Under the pieces are notes generated by a model. That model did no database searches. It was not told the origin of the DNA and saw nothing but the letters and a program-made list of their open reading frames with translations. From JALYUS01 sp038231255 (GTDB lineage: Bacteria > Chloroflexota > Chloroflexia > Thermomicrobiales > JALYUS01): DNA of 64,000 nucleotides. This document shows positions 55,078-63,188 of this stretch, piece by piece; position 1 is the first letter of the stretch, and every line of letters begins with the position of its first letter. Location: contig JBBRLR010000010.1 in NCBI GenBank assembly GCA_038231255.1, positions 1 to 64,000 of the forward strand, written 5' to 3'. The translations under genes were made by a program, and so were the position numbers.

Positions 55078-55161
55078 GGGGCAGTGGCGAAACCAGCAGA
55101 CGCGCCGGACTTGGAATCCAGTTCCCTCCCAGGATCGCGGGTGCAAGTCCCGCCTGCCCCA
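55078..55161 (+). tRNA. Type II (leucine-like) tRNA with UGG in the anticodon position
   Basis: Acceptor GGGGCAG / CTGCCCC, discriminator A; D arm GCG-AAACCAGCAGA-CGC; anticodon arm CCGGA-CTTGGAA-TCCAG (one C-A mismatch); long variable arm of 15 bases with a TCC/GGA stem; T arm GCGGG-TGCAAGT-CCCGC. The body matches bacterial tRNA-Leu. By loop position the anticodon is UGG, one base from the UAG of tRNA-Leu. G18 and the T-loop T55 are changed and CCA is not encoded. Four bases after the Met-like gene. Confidence 0.55.
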
Positions 55162-55191
55162 CCTGTTCCTTAGCATAACATTAGCAATCTG

Positions 55192-56189
55192 TCAAGAGCC
55201 TACTGGCTCCTTGTATCGCAACCGCTTCCCCGCCGTCTGCCGGATTGCCCGCTCCGTCCGCTCTCCGTCCTTCATCTTGCGCGTGTTGTAGCGGTAGTCG
55301 AACTCGCCAAGATAGGACGGCAAGTGCTTCTCCGAGACGCTATGGTGCGGGCCGTCAATCGAACGCTTCAACTGCGAGAAATAGCCCTCTGCGGTGTTCG
55401 TGTATACGTCGCCGCGCACATATTCGTCCTTGCCGTGGTCAACGGTTTCGTGCGAGGCGAATGCCTTGCCCGGCTCTCATAGGCCGCGAACGAATCGGTC
55501 ATCAGCCGCGCATCGGGATGGATGTTCGTGTCCAGCACTTCTTTCAGCGTCGCGCCCGAAACATCCGTGACAACCTTCGAGCGGACGTTGCCGCCGCGCT
55601 CGACAAGCGAGACAACGGGCGTCTTCTTGGAATCCTTGCCGGGCCGTCCGCGTTTGCCCTTCTCGACGCCGCCGATGTACGTTTCGTCCGCTTCCACGAT
55701 GCTGGAGAGCATGTCAACCAATGGATGTTGCGCCATCGCGTAACGGATACGATGCGCCATAAACCACGCCGTTTTGTACGAAACGCCCAATGTCCGCTGC
55801 AATTCGAGGGCGGCAACGCCGTTCTTACCCGCCTGCATCATGTGGACGGCAAGGAGCCATTTCGAGAGCGGCACTTTGGAATCCTCGAAGATCGTGCCGA
55901 CAAGGACGGAAAACTGCTGGCGGCAATCGCCGCACTTCCACACGCGGCGGAACGTCGCCTTGCCCGTACTGGTCGTGCGTGTGCCATCCTTCGGCGCGAG
56001 ATAGTAGGCATTGCCGACAACGCCGCAATGCGGGCAGATCGGGCCGGACGGCCAGCGCATCCGCTCGACCAGTTGGTACGCCGCGTCCTCATCGGAGAAG
56101 TGCTTGGCGATGGTGCTAAGATTCAGGCCAGCAAAGGCAATCTCTGGAACCATCTCGCGTACCGCCTTGTCGAGTGCAATCCGTTTCAA
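55192..56189 (-). pseudogene. IS1595/ISXO2-family transposase, frameshifted
   Basis: N-terminal zinc ribbon (CPHCGVVGNAYYLAP, WKCGDCRQQFSVLVGTIFED) and the DDE/N region: IVEADETYIGG, LMTDSFAAYES, then in another frame VYTNTAEGYFSQLKRSIDG. A one-base deletion near 55468-55478 separates the second and third catalytic blocks; restoring one base gives PGKAFASHETVDHGKDEYVR across the join. The first possible start is TTG 56189, almost exactly at the predicted transcription start; ATG MVPEIAFAGLNL is 12 codons on. Probably inactive unless frameshifting occurs. Confidence 0.85.
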
Positions 56190-56197
56190 CCGTACTC

Positions 56198-56226
56198 ATT
56201 GTACGCGATCATCGTGGGTTTGTCAA
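56198..56226 (-). promoter_or_regulatory. Transposase promoter using the right terminal repeat
   Basis: Minus strand TTGACA (56226-56221, in the inverted repeat), 17-base spacer, TACAAT (56203-56198). Nearly consensus; transcription would start about at the TTG start codon. Confidence 0.7.
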
Positions 56227-56250
56227 GTACATAGTCGTCATAAAAGATTC

Positions 56251-56290
56251 CCCTCTGTGACCTCTGCGCACTCTGCGCACTCTGCGTTAA
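56251..56290. repeat. Right half of the interrupted palindrome
   Basis: CCTCTGTGACCTCTGCGCAC then TCTGCGCACTCTGCG, complementary in type to the arm at 54190. Confidence 0.65.
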
Positions 56291-56324
56291 GTGTTTTCCT
56301 GACGTTCTTGAGTTCAACTCGTCC

Positions 56325-57026
56325 CTATCGCCGTGTGCCCGCGCCGTAGAGGAAGAAGGTGGACGTTTCGCGAACGTCCACGGTGAGCCCGGCACGGGCG
56401 CACTGGGCAGCGAGGGCATCCGGGACGTAGAAGTTTTTGACGATCTGGTAGGCGCGGCCATCGTTGAGTTTGCGCGTCATCACCTGCGCGCCCTGTTCGG
56501 GCAGGACGTGGTTTTTCGCGGTCGTGGTTGGCTCGCGGCGACCGTCCACGAAAAAGACCTTGCCACCCGGCCGGAGCGCGCCCGCAACCGTCGCGAGGAA
56601 GCCATCCAGCCGCTCAGCCGGCACATGCGAAATCCAGAAGCCGAAGCAGACGGCGTCGTACTGCCGGTCGGGCTGCCACGCGAAGAGGTCCGCGATGATG
56701 TAGGAAACGCGGTCGCTGTCGAGTTTCGCGCGGTTGATCGCCACCATCTCCTCGGAGGCGTCAACGGCGGTGATCGCGTCCGCTGTCTTCAGCAACCGCT
56801 CCGTCCAGATGCCGGTGCCGGGCGCGAGTTCGAGCACATCGCCAGCGATCTGGAGCGCGTCGAAGGCGGCGTAGACCTCCGCCATTTCCGCGAACCATCG
56901 CCCGTTCTGCTCCGGCCCGTGATCGTAGCGCCCCTGCCGGTACCACCACTCGTCGTACTCGGCGGCACGCGCCCGGTAGTAATCCACCATGTCGGTCAGT
57001 ACATCCGGTGCAACGGTGTCAGTCAT
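56325..57026 (-). CDS. Class I SAM-dependent methyltransferase
   Basis: About 233 residues. Motif I VLELAPGTGIWTERLL, motif II AITAVDASEEMVAIN, motif III YDAVCFGFWISHVP, then LRPGGKVFFVDGR. The N-terminus (DVLTDMVDYYRARAAEYDEW) is common in small-molecule or quinone-type methyltransferases. ATG 57026 has GGGGG at good spacing; an upstream start would translate through a hairpin. The 3' end lies 35 bases from the interrupted palindrome. Confidence 0.85.
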   Translation of the reverse strand: MTDTVAPDVLTDMVDYYRARAAEYDEWWYRQGRYDHGPEQNGRWFAEMAEVYAAFDALQIAGDVLELAPGTGIWTERLLKTADAITAVDASEEMVAINRAKLDSDRVSYIIADLFAWQPDRQYDAVCFGFWISHVPAERLDGFLATVAGALRPGGKVFFVDGRREPTTTAKNHVLPEQGAQVMTRKLNDGRAYQIVKNFYVPDALAAQCARAGLTVDVRETSTFFLYGAGTRR

Positions 57027-57045
57027 TTTTGCCCCCAGTATCCCC

Positions 57046-57072
57046 AGTGGCGGTGGGCTACAGCCTGCCACT
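57046..57072 (-). terminator. Hairpin after the aroKB fusion
   Basis: AGTGGC, GGCT, AGCC and GCCACT arms fold into a compact hairpin seven bases after the fusion gene stop. The GGGCT(A/T)CAGCCTGCC core relates it to the MITE-type hairpins. Confidence 0.45.
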
Positions 57073-57078
57073 ACCCAA

Positions 57079-58779
57079 TCAAAGCACATCCGCTATCGCG
57101 GCGCGCACGGCATCCAGCGGCACATCACGGCGCGCGGCGACGCGGGCATCGGTCGCGCTGCCAGTCGGCAGGAGCCACGATGTTGTACCGCCGACGGTTT
57201 TCTTGTCGCGCGCGATATACGGCAGGACGCGTTCGATGTTGAGCGACAGGCCGAGATCGGCGGCGCGGCGCGGCAAGCCGACGGCATCGAGCAGCGCGCC
57301 GTATGCCGCCGGGACATCCGCCGTGCAGTGGCTGAGCATCGCCGCTATCGCCGCCTCGGCGCGCAGGCCGAGCGCGACCGCCTCACCGTGGAGCAACGGT
57401 GTCGCCTCGCCCGCCGACGCATCCGCAAGCGCCGCAGCCTCGATAGCGTGCCCCGCCGTATGACCGGTGTTAAGGATCGCGCGCAGCCCCGTCTCCTCCC
57501 GCTCGTCGCCGCGTACGACGGCGAGTTTCAGCGCGACATTCCGCGCGATCACGCTCGTCAGCGCCAGCGAATCGCCCGCGACGAGCAGCGCGGCCCGGTC
57601 CCGGAGCGTCGGCAGGAGCGTCGGCGCGAGGACGCCGGGCACGCTCCCCTCGACAAAGGCGTGCTTGACGATCTCTCCCCAACCGGAACGCGTCTCGCGC
57701 TCCGGTAGCGTCCGTACGCAGGCCGGGTCCACAAGGACGAGATGCGGCTGATAGAACGCGCCGACGAGGTTCTTGCCGGCGGGCAAATCTACCGCCGTCT
57801 TGCCGCCGACGCTCGAATCCACCATCGCGAGCAGCGTCGTCGGTATCTGCACGAGTGGCAGGCCGCGCAGATAGGTCGCTGCCACGTAGCCGGCAAGATC
57901 GCCGACGACGCCACCGCCGAGCGCGATGATCGCCGTCTTCCGATCCATCCCCGCCGTTGCGAGCGCGGTATAGAGCGCGCCGGCTTGATCGAGGCTTTTG
58001 CTTGTTTCGCCGGCAGGCACGGTCAGTGTCATCTTCAGTGGATGCGACGATGCCGCGAGCAATTCCCGCACCCGGTCGCCGAGGGCCGCGTTCACTCGTT
58101 CATCAGTAATGAGTACGATGCCGGAAAGTCCACTGGGCCAGCGCGCCGCGAGCCGCTCCGGCAATTGGTTCAGTAGGCCATAGCCGACGGCGAGATGCGA
58201 TGCGTGCGACGCCGTATCAAACCGATCCTCCCAGAGCGCAGTCGGTTCCCCACGCACGAGGGCGGCGATGAGATCGGCGACCACTTCCGGCGCGCGCCCC
58301 TCGGTATCGAGCGCGACATCCGCCCGCGCATAATCGGCGGCGCGGCGCACCATCATCGCGCGCAGGGCAGCCGCCGGTTCCGCCCCGGCGAGCAGCGGTC
58401 GCGCCGCGACCTCCCGCCCGTCGCGCCGCGCATGCTCCTCCAACCGGCAGAGCAGCGTCCCCGGCGACGCGCCGAGATGGACGACGAGCGCATCCCGCCG
58501 CATCAGCGACCAGTTCGCCTCGACCGTCACGACGCCACCACCGGTGGCAACAACCGTCTGCGGCTCCCGGCAGGCATCGGCGAGCGCGGCGGATTCGAGC
58601 GCGCGGAAGGCCGCTTCGCCATCCTCCGCGAAGACACGCGGGATCGGCTTCCCGGCCCGCTGCTCCAGCAGGTCGTCCGAGTCTACCGCCTGCCAGCCGA
58701 GCCGCTCCGCCAGCCGCCGCGCGACCGTGCTCTTCCCACTCCCGCTCAGCCCAACCAGCACAATCCGCTGATACCGCAA
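57079..58779 (-). CDS. aroKB: Shikimate kinase / 3-dehydroquinate synthase fusion
   Basis: Two steps of the shikimate pathway in one cytosolic chain of about 566 residues. Shikimate kinase: Walker A VLVGLSGSGKSTVA, DSDDLLEQRAGKPI, GGGVVTVEANW, RPLLAG. Dehydroquinate synthase: AIIALGGGVVGDLAGYVAAT, QIPTTLLAMVDSSVGGKTAV, LRAILNTGHTAGHAIE, LHGEAVALGL and ARDKKTVGG. The order is kinase then synthase. TTG 58779 with AGGAG six bases upstream is preferred over a TTG ten codons earlier that lies in the palindromic repeat. Confidence 0.93.
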   Translation of the reverse strand: MRYQRIVLVGLSGSGKSTVARRLAERLGWQAVDSDDLLEQRAGKPIPRVFAEDGEAAFRALESAALADACREPQTVVATGGGVVTVEANWSLMRRDALVVHLGASPGTLLCRLEEHARRDGREVAARPLLAGAEPAAALRAMMVRRAADYARADVALDTEGRAPEVVADLIAALVRGEPTALWEDRFDTASHASHLAVGYGLLNQLPERLAARWPSGLSGIVLITDERVNAALGDRVRELLAASSHPLKMTLTVPAGETSKSLDQAGALYTALATAGMDRKTAIIALGGGVVGDLAGYVAATYLRGLPLVQIPTTLLAMVDSSVGGKTAVDLPAGKNLVGAFYQPHLVLVDPACVRTLPERETRSGWGEIVKHAFVEGSVPGVLAPTLLPTLRDRAALLVAGDSLALTSVIARNVALKLAVVRGDEREETGLRAILNTGHTAGHAIEAAALADASAGEATPLLHGEAVALGLRAEAAIAAMLSHCTADVPAAYGALLDAVGLPRRAADLGLSLNIERVLPYIARDKKTVGGTTSWLLPTGSATDARVAARRDVPLDAVRAAIADVL

Positions 58780-58790
58780 TCTAAACTCCT

Positions 58791-58929
58791 GAAACCGATT
58801 GAACCGCAATGACGCAGAGGACGCAAAAAGAACGCAAAGGAGAACCGAAAGAGATTGGGAGATGCACGCTATCTTTCTCTTCTTTGCGCTCTTCGCGTCC
58901 TTTGCGCCTTTGCGGTTCTCCCCAGTTTC
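58791..58929. repeat. Dispersed palindrome, GCAGAGGAC-type arms
   Basis: GAAACCGATTGAACCGCAAT then GACGCAGAGGACGC; right arm ends TGCGGTTCTCCCCAGTTTC. Borders the start of the aroKB gene. Confidence 0.85.
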
Positions 58930-58947
58930 GATTCGTCCCCGGTTTCC

Positions 58948-60168
58948 TCAAAAGATGTGGCCGAAGTCGGTGGTGAAGACATATTCGTTCTCGCTCCACG
59001 GCTGCCGCCAGGAGTCGTCGGCGAAACGGGCGAGGCGGAAGGGGGTGAGGTCCACGGCAGGCGGTTCGCCGGTGATGAACTGCGCCATGCACTCGCCGAT
59101 TGCCGGCGCCTTTTTGAAGCCCGCGCCACTGAATCCGACCATCATGAATAAGCCCCCCACATCTGGCGCGCGGTCGAGGATCGGATGCGTGTCCGGCGAC
59201 ATGTCGTAGAGGCCCGCCCAGCCGGTGAGGAAGCGCGCCTCCCGCATCGGCGGCATCCGCCCGGCAATCTGGGCGATCGCCGCCGCACCGTAAGCGGCGT
59301 CCACCGTCTCATCGTAATTGTCGGGGTTTACGTAGGAATGATGCTCTGCCGTCGCGACGCCCATCAGCGTCTGCCCCGGCTTCCACTTGCGGCAGAAAAT
59401 GCCGGCAGCGGTATCCACGTACGCCATATGCCCCGCCGCCATCGCGGGGGGCCGCTCCAGAATCGCCACTGGCACGCGCATCACCTCGATTGGCACGGCA
59501 ACGCCCGCCGTCGCGAGCAGCGGCGCGCTCCAGGTATTCGCGCAGCAAACGACGACCGGCGCATCCACCGGCCCATCGCTCGTCTCGACGCCCACCACGC
59601 GCCCGTTCGCCGTGCGGATCGTCGTGACGGTCACGCCCTCGCGCAGCCGCGCGCCCTGCCGCTCCGCCGCCGCGATCAGCGAGCGCGTCGTGGCGACGGC
59701 ATCCACCGCGCCGCCTTCCGCTTCGTACGCCGCGCAGACAAGGTCATCCACCCGGTCGAAGGGCTGCAATTCGCGCAACTGCTCCGCCGTGACCACTTCC
59801 GTCTTGATGCCGACCCGCCGCTGCATCGCGATATTGGCGTGCATCCGCGCGACATTCGGATCGTCCGGACCGGTCTGGTAGACGGTGGCGATCAGGCCGC
59901 TGCCGTCGTATCCGCAGTCGCCGCCGACGATCTCGTTCCACTGCTTGAAGACCTGCACGGAGCGGTGAACGAGCGTCGCCTCCGGCACATTCGAGTAGTG
60001 CTGCCGCAGCAACGCCCCAGTCTTGCCGGATGCCCCCGCCGCCACATGCTTCTTTTCGAGGATCAATACGTCGCGCACACCGAGCCGCGTCAGATGAAAG
60101 GCGAGACTCGCCCCCATCACTCCCGCCCCGATAATGACGACCTCCGCCCGTTCTCTCACCATCGCCAT
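58948..60168 (-). CDS. FAD-dependent oxidoreductase (DAO/sarcosine oxidase-like)
   Basis: 406 residues. N-terminal FAD motif EVVIIGAGVMGASLAFHLTR, LEKKHVAAGASGKTGALLR and the C-terminal YDMSPDTHPILDRAPDVGG with GFSGAGFKKAPAIG, typical of the DAO family that oxidises amines or amino acids. Cytosolic. It starts after a weak GGGGAT site and is flanked by palindromes on both sides. Substrate unknown. Confidence 0.9.
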   Translation of the reverse strand: MAMVRERAEVVIIGAGVMGASLAFHLTRLGVRDVLILEKKHVAAGASGKTGALLRQHYSNVPEATLVHRSVQVFKQWNEIVGGDCGYDGSGLIATVYQTGPDDPNVARMHANIAMQRRVGIKTEVVTAEQLRELQPFDRVDDLVCAAYEAEGGAVDAVATTRSLIAAAERQGARLREGVTVTTIRTANGRVVGVETSDGPVDAPVVVCCANTWSAPLLATAGVAVPIEVMRVPVAILERPPAMAAGHMAYVDTAAGIFCRKWKPGQTLMGVATAEHHSYVNPDNYDETVDAAYGAAAIAQIAGRMPPMREARFLTGWAGLYDMSPDTHPILDRAPDVGGLFMMVGFSGAGFKKAPAIGECMAQFITGEPPAVDLTPFRLARFADDSWRQPWSENEYVFTTDFGHIF

Positions 60169-60197
60169 CCCCCTTCACCCGCAGTATACCGGAGGGT

Positions 60198-60334
60198 GAA
60201 GCCGGGGAGAACCGCAGAGGACACAGAGGACGCAGAGAGCGTAGAGGAAATGGAAGGAGGATCGTTTTTGGTCCTCTTTCTTTTTTCTCCTCCCTACTCT
60301 GCGTGCTCTGCGCCTCTGCGGTTCTCCCCGGTTT
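60198..60334. repeat. Dispersed palindrome, GCAGAGGAC-type arms
   Basis: GAAGCCGGGGAGAACCGCAG then AGGACACAGAGGACGC; the right arm ends TGCGGTTCTCCCCGGTTT two bases before the next gene. Confidence 0.9.
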
Positions 60335-60335
60335 G

Positions 60336-61430
60336 TCAGTCAGCGGCGGGGATGACGTGGACAGGTGGAACGATAGCGAGATGAGTGTCGGGCCGGCGCC
60401 ATTTCGAGGCGAGGTGGGTGCGGCTGCTGAAGCGTTCTTCGACCCCGCCGATCAGGCCGCCGATGCGCTCCTTAAACCCCTGCATGCGCGTATTGCCGAC
60501 GCCGAGAGAGGTCTTCGTCCCTTCCTGCACGCCACGCAGCCAGGCGCGCACGCCGTCCGGGTTAGCGAGCGTGCGGGCGAGCATACCCGACGCGACCGTG
60601 CCGCCGTAGGCAATCACGCCCTTGGGCAGGAATGACGCACCCGGAATGACACGCACCGCGCGGGTTGCCAGCTCGCGCCAGCCGAGGCCCGCGACCAAAT
60701 ACGGCGCGGAATTCATCAGCATGGTCTTCTGGTCGCTCAGATCGCGCCCGTGGATGGCCGCGAGTTGATAGGCAAGGATCAGTTGGTTCTTGGTCAACAC
60801 GAAGAAGTCCGCGCCCGTGGAGGCGAGGCCGCCGACCATCGGGATGCGCGCGGTGATGTCCGTCATGATCGCGAACTGCGCGTTCGCCCGCGCTGTCTGC
60901 TCGATCAGGTAGTCCGTCATCGGCTGCCGGAAGCCGACAAATGTCCGCCCCCACGCGACCCGCCGGTTCGGATGGAGCATCGGCACGAGCCGCGTGCGCA
61001 GCGTATGGAGCGCTTGCGGGTTCGCCGGATCCGCCACGACGATGGACGGGATGCCGGGGTCCATCGCCGCGCCCGGCCCAGTGACAATCGCCAGCACCGC
61101 CGTCTGCCGCTGATCGCTGATAATGCGCCGGAGGGCGAGATTTTGCCGCATGGCGGGTGTCGGGTCGAGCAGCAAGACTGTGTCGTACGGCGTCGGCCCG
61201 ACCTGCAAGCCATCGAGTATTTCTGGCGTCGCGACCGTCATCGTGCGGCGCGCGGTGGCTTCGTCCGGCGTTTCGCCACCGGCGAGGGCGAAGGCGAATT
61301 GCTGTGCGAGCCGTGCGTCCGGCCCGACGATGAGCGCGAGCGGCGGCTGGGCGATCTGCGCCTGCAAATCGTCCAATTGCACCGTGCGCATGATACTGAA
61401 AAAGTCCTTTGCGTGATTCCTGAGCGCCAT
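60336..61430 (-). CDS. DUF697-like membrane-associated protein
   Basis: 364 residues. The N-terminal part looks like a GTPase-related fold without a nucleotide motif (LIVGPDARLAQQFAFALAGG; YDTVLLLDPTPAMRQNLALR). The C-terminal part (IPMVGGLASTGADFFVLTKN QLILAYQLAAIHG...) matches DUF697-type helical pairs. Function unknown. The stop lies two bases from the palindrome. Confidence 0.65.
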   Translation of the reverse strand: MALRNHAKDFFSIMRTVQLDDLQAQIAQPPLALIVGPDARLAQQFAFALAGGETPDEATARRTMTVATPEILDGLQVGPTPYDTVLLLDPTPAMRQNLALRRIISDQRQTAVLAIVTGPGAAMDPGIPSIVVADPANPQALHTLRTRLVPMLHPNRRVAWGRTFVGFRQPMTDYLIEQTARANAQFAIMTDITARIPMVGGLASTGADFFVLTKNQLILAYQLAAIHGRDLSDQKTMLMNSAPYLVAGLGWRELATRAVRVIPGASFLPKGVIAYGGTVASGMLARTLANPDGVRAWLRGVQEGTKTSLGVGNTRMQGFKERIGGLIGGVEERFSSRTHLASKWRRPDTHLAIVPPVHVIPAAD

Positions 61431-61639
61431 GTGTTGTACCCCTTTCGGCGTGACTTCGTTCCTTCCCTTGAATGCACGGAAGGTGCCACGATAATTCCGC
61501 CATCATTGTAACAGAATTACGACTTACAAAGCATGTGGCACAGTTCCTGCATTACTCCCTGATAGTCAACGGTGAAGGGTAACGAAGGACCCTTCCGCAA
61601 CTCCCGCATGATGCGGGACGACGTAAGGAGAGAAGTAGC

Positions 61640-61792
61640 ATGCTTTGGGCAATTGTAGCAGTGTTGTTAATCCTCTGGCTGCTTGGGTTCATCGGTAGCA
61701 TCGGCGGTGCATTCATCCATTTGTTGCTCGTCATCGCTGTCGTGGTATTGATTGTTCAGCTACTCAGCGGTCGGCGCGGCAGCGCGCTCTAA
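61640..61792 (+). CDS. Small two-helix membrane protein (lmo0937-like)
   Basis: 50 residues: MLWAIVAVLLILWLLGFIGS then IGGAFIHLLLVIAVVVLIVQ and LLSGRRGSAL. Matches the short lmo0937/DUF5670 stress-associated membrane proteins by length and the LWLLGF...GGxxHLLLVIAxxxLxxxLxxGRR pattern. AAGGAG lies ten bases before ATG 61640. Confidence 0.8.
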   Translation: MLWAIVAVLLILWLLGFIGSIGGAFIHLLLVIAVVVLIVQLLSGRRGSAL

Positions 61793-61870
61793 ATACCAGA
61801 AAAAGCGGAGAATACGGATGCCATCGGATTGATCGCTGGTGGCATTCCTTCTGCGTGAAACAACGAGGTT

Positions 61871-61930
61871 GGTGGCGGCGGGCTTCAGCCTACTGTTTGC
61901 CTCTGCGACAGATTGAAGCCCGCCGCCACC
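61871..61930. repeat. GGTGGCGGCGGGCTTCA hairpin
   Basis: GGTGGCGGCGGGCTTCAGCC with a complementary arm ATTGAAGCCCGCCGCCACC. Same layout as the MITE hairpins at 29375 and 41675, lying downstream of moeA. Confidence 0.7.
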
Positions 61931-61949
61931 GAAAAAAGAGGATCAGCCT

Positions 61950-63182
61950 TCAAAAGCAATGCGCGAAGAGGATTGCTTGCACAATCTCTCCTCCGGCAAC
62001 ACGTGCAGTGCCTTCCGGGATCATCACCAGCCCGTTCGCTTCCCCAAGCCCTGCGACATTACCGACCGCTTGATCCATCGTTGTATCCGCTTCCCAGCCG
62101 GTCGGCGTCACGCGGAGACGCGCGCGCACGTAGGTCTGCTGCTCACCGCGATGCTCGACCGCGTGCATCAGTCGCGCCGGGACGGTCGGCGGTAGTTCGG
62201 GCGTCTGACCGAGGAGGCGGGCGAGGGCGGGGCGGGCGAGCACATGGAACGACACAAAGGCCGCGACCGGGTTGCCGGGCAGGGCGAGGATCGGCGTTGC
62301 CCCGATCACGCCGCAGGCGACGGGATGGCCCGGCCGCATCCGCACCCGCCAGAAATCGAGCGCGCCCCGCTCCGCGATCACGGCGCGCACGGCGTCGTAC
62401 GCCCCCACGGATACACCGCCCGTCGTGATGATGCAATCCACATCCGGCGCCACATCGAATGCACGCCGCAAATCGTCCGGTGTATCGCGCGCGATGCCGA
62501 GATGGATGGGATCGCCGCCGTACTGGATGATCAGCGCGGCGAGCAGCGGGCCGTTGGTGTCCGGGATCTGCCCCGGCCCCGGTTGCTCCCCGGCAGCACG
62601 AAGTTCGTTGCCCGTGGAAAGGATGGCGATGCGCGGTCGGCGCACCACCGATGCATGCGCGTCCCCTGCTGCGGCGAGGAGCGCGATCTGACCGGGCGAA
62701 AGCCGCGTCCCCCCGAGCAGGAGCGTCGTTCCCACACGCACCACCTCACTCTGTCGCCGGACATTCGCGCCCGCCGCGACTGAGGCGCGAATCGTCACGG
62801 TCGCCGCGCCGCCGTCTGTTTCTTCGAGTCGCACGACGGCGTCCGCACCGGCGGGCAGCGGCGCGCCGGTCGCGATCGCGGTGGCTTCGCCCGCCCGGAT
62901 CGTCAACGACGCGGCATCCCCGGCGGCGTGCATGCCGATTACAGCGAGCGTGACGGGTCGCGCGGCGGACGCACCATTGGTGTCAAGGGCATGGACGGCG
63001 TAACCATCCATCGCGCTGTTCGTGAACGATGGGAGATCGCGCGCCGCAAACGCATCCGCCGCCAGCGTCCGGCCAAGCGCGGCGGTGAGGGCGACGGATT
63101 CGGCCTCGCCGCGACGAAAGTGAGTGAGGAGACGCGCCTGTGCCTCCGCGACGGAAAGGGGGCGCGGCGCGTCCATCCGCAT
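61950..63182 (-). CDS. moeA: Molybdopterin molybdotransferase MoeA
   Basis: 410 residues, full length. Inserts molybdenum into adenylated molybdopterin in the cytosol. Motifs: FTNSAMDGYAVHA, TGAPLPAGADAVVRLE, DTNGPLLAALI, ITTGGVSVGAYD and LPGNPVAAFVSFH. The C-terminal beta domain is present (QTYVRARLRVTPTGW). ATG 63182 is six bases after the malate dehydrogenase stop, so both are likely one transcript. No other molybdopterin genes in the window. Confidence 0.95.
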   Translation of the reverse strand: MRMDAPRPLSVAEAQARLLTHFRRGEAESVALTAALGRTLAADAFAARDLPSFTNSAMDGYAVHALDTNGASAARPVTLAVIGMHAAGDAASLTIRAGEATAIATGAPLPAGADAVVRLEETDGGAATVTIRASVAAGANVRRQSEVVRVGTTLLLGGTRLSPGQIALLAAAGDAHASVVRRPRIAILSTGNELRAAGEQPGPGQIPDTNGPLLAALIIQYGGDPIHLGIARDTPDDLRRAFDVAPDVDCIITTGGVSVGAYDAVRAVIAERGALDFWRVRMRPGHPVACGVIGATPILALPGNPVAAFVSFHVLARPALARLLGQTPELPPTVPARLMHAVEHRGEQQTYVRARLRVTPTGWEADTTMDQAVGNVAGLGEANGLVMIPEGTARVAGGEIVQAILFAHCF

Positions 63183-63188
63183 GATGCC

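Larger units (their letters stand above)
54235..56237 (-). mobile_element. IS1595-like insertion element with tRNA-like cargo
   Basis: Ends are a perfect 23-bp inverted repeat: CGACTATGTACTTGACAAAC at 54235 and its complement ending at 56237. Contents on the minus strand: a frameshifted IS1595/ISXO2-type transposase and two small passenger ORFs, plus two tRNA-like genes on the plus strand. The element sits between the two halves of a dispersed palindrome. An 8-bp target duplication is not obvious (ATAAAGGA on the left versus ATAAAAGA on the right are only similar). Confidence 0.85.

Noticed and set aside
54908..55162. N-terminal extension of the passenger ORF (GAPRETRTLL-type sequence)
   Set aside because: This is the antisense of the two tRNA-like genes, a well-known source of false protein annotation.
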